From NCBI GenBank assembly GCA_963802095.1, contig CAWDHI010000001.1, positions 682,001 through 746,000 on the forward strand: DNA of 64,000 nt. Direction: 5' to 3'. The notes beneath the pieces were generated by a model. The model saw only the letters and a program-made list of their open reading frames with translations. It had not been told where the DNA came from and ran no database searches. This stretch comes from CAVVEQ01 sp963802095. Lineage in GTDB: Bacteria > Chloroflexota > Anaerolineae > Anaerolineales > Anaerolineaceae. The first letter of the stretch is position 1. Every line of letters begins with the position of its first letter. Shown one piece after another: positions 63,905-64,000 of the stretch. The position numbers and the translations under genes were made by a program.

Positions 63905-64000
63905 TCAAACAGTTATCACAGCATAATCCATCACATTGATGATCTCCGCAGCCGCCTTCCTGATCCTCTCCAGGTGATCCAGGATCATCTCCGAGTTAGC
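63905..64000 (-). CDS. C-terminal end of a gene running off the right edge
   Basis: Thirty-one codons and a TGA stop at 63905-63907; the start lies outside the window. The visible tail (SEMILDHLERIRKAAAEIIN and VMDYAVITV) is helical and GC-rich like host genes, and different from the AT-rich element. It could be the end of a helical regulator or kinase, but the piece is too short to assign. Confidence 0.4.
   Translation of the reverse strand, partial: ANSEMILDHLERIRKAAAEIINVMDYAVITV

Noticed and set aside
60640..64000. CRISPR array or toxin-antitoxin cargo in the element
   Set aside because: No regularly spaced repeats and no toxin-antitoxin-like gene pair were found.

Overview
The window looks like chromosomal DNA of an anaerobic, amino-acid-fermenting bacterium, most likely Chloroflexota (Anaerolineae-like). 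This rests on gene content and protein style: split glycine decarboxylase (gcvPA/gcvPB), a fused gamma-alpha 2-oxoacid:ferredoxin oxidoreductase, ADP-forming acetate-CoA ligase, a tungsten-type aldehyde:ferredoxin oxidoreductase, a PSP1/RicT protein and a four-Cys RpmF. No rRNA is present, so the placement is an inference.

Layout. 1-3440 (+): partial SDR reductase, ornithine aminotransferase, pyruvate kinase. 3454-12211 (-): glmS, a Cys-rich small protein, ricT-like, a PIG-L deacetylase, an M20 amidohydrolase, then a GntR regulator with korA-korB. 12541-16685: orphan membrane protein, AOR, MFS transporter. 16789-19990 (+): gcvH-gcvPA-gcvPB. 20098-20244: a 48-aa Flp-like pilin. 20370-31848: an amino acid/polyamine locus with an Lrp regulator, saccharopine/lysine dehydrogenase-like enzyme, APC permease (frameshifted), putrescine-type aminotransferase, sodium/solute symporter, two more class III aminotransferases and an acylating aldehyde dehydrogenase. 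32032-34758 (-): alaS. 34876-47936 (-): a self-contained sigma-54 regulatory and effector block. 48111-59992: class I aminotransferase, hflX, rpmF, SpoIIE-like phosphatase, small P-loop protein, secDF, threonine dehydrogenase, glycerate kinase, ADP-forming acyl-CoA synthetase. 60561-60638: tRNA-Pro(GGG), followed by a decaying integrative element (integrase, RepA-like ATPase, excisionase-like HTH) to about 63.9 kb.

Metabolic logic: aminotransferases and dehydrogenases turn amino acids into 2-oxoacids and aldehydes; KorAB, AOR and the acylating dehydrogenase oxidise these to acyl-CoA or acids; the ADP-forming CoA ligase recovers ATP. Threonine dehydrogenase can feed glycine to the glycine cleavage proteins.

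The most unusual region is 34.9-47.9 kb. rpoN (with an inserted zinc-ribbon-like CxxC pair), a soluble PAS/GAF histidine kinase and an NtrC-type activator lacking a DNA-binding domain form one operon preceded by a good -24/-12 promoter. Just after it, a second -24/-12 promoter stands before a small two-helix membrane protein, a giant TPR protein (frameshifted) and a cytosolic TPR-fused gingipain-like (C25) caspase-fold peptidase. A hairpin that covers the first gene's ribosome binding site overlaps the predicted start of transcription. I do not recognise this arrangement as a described system.

Caution: six reading-frame breaks (permease, TPR protein, integrase x3, ATPase) are all repaired by skipping one base. 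That may mean insertion-type sequence errors, genuine decay, or both.
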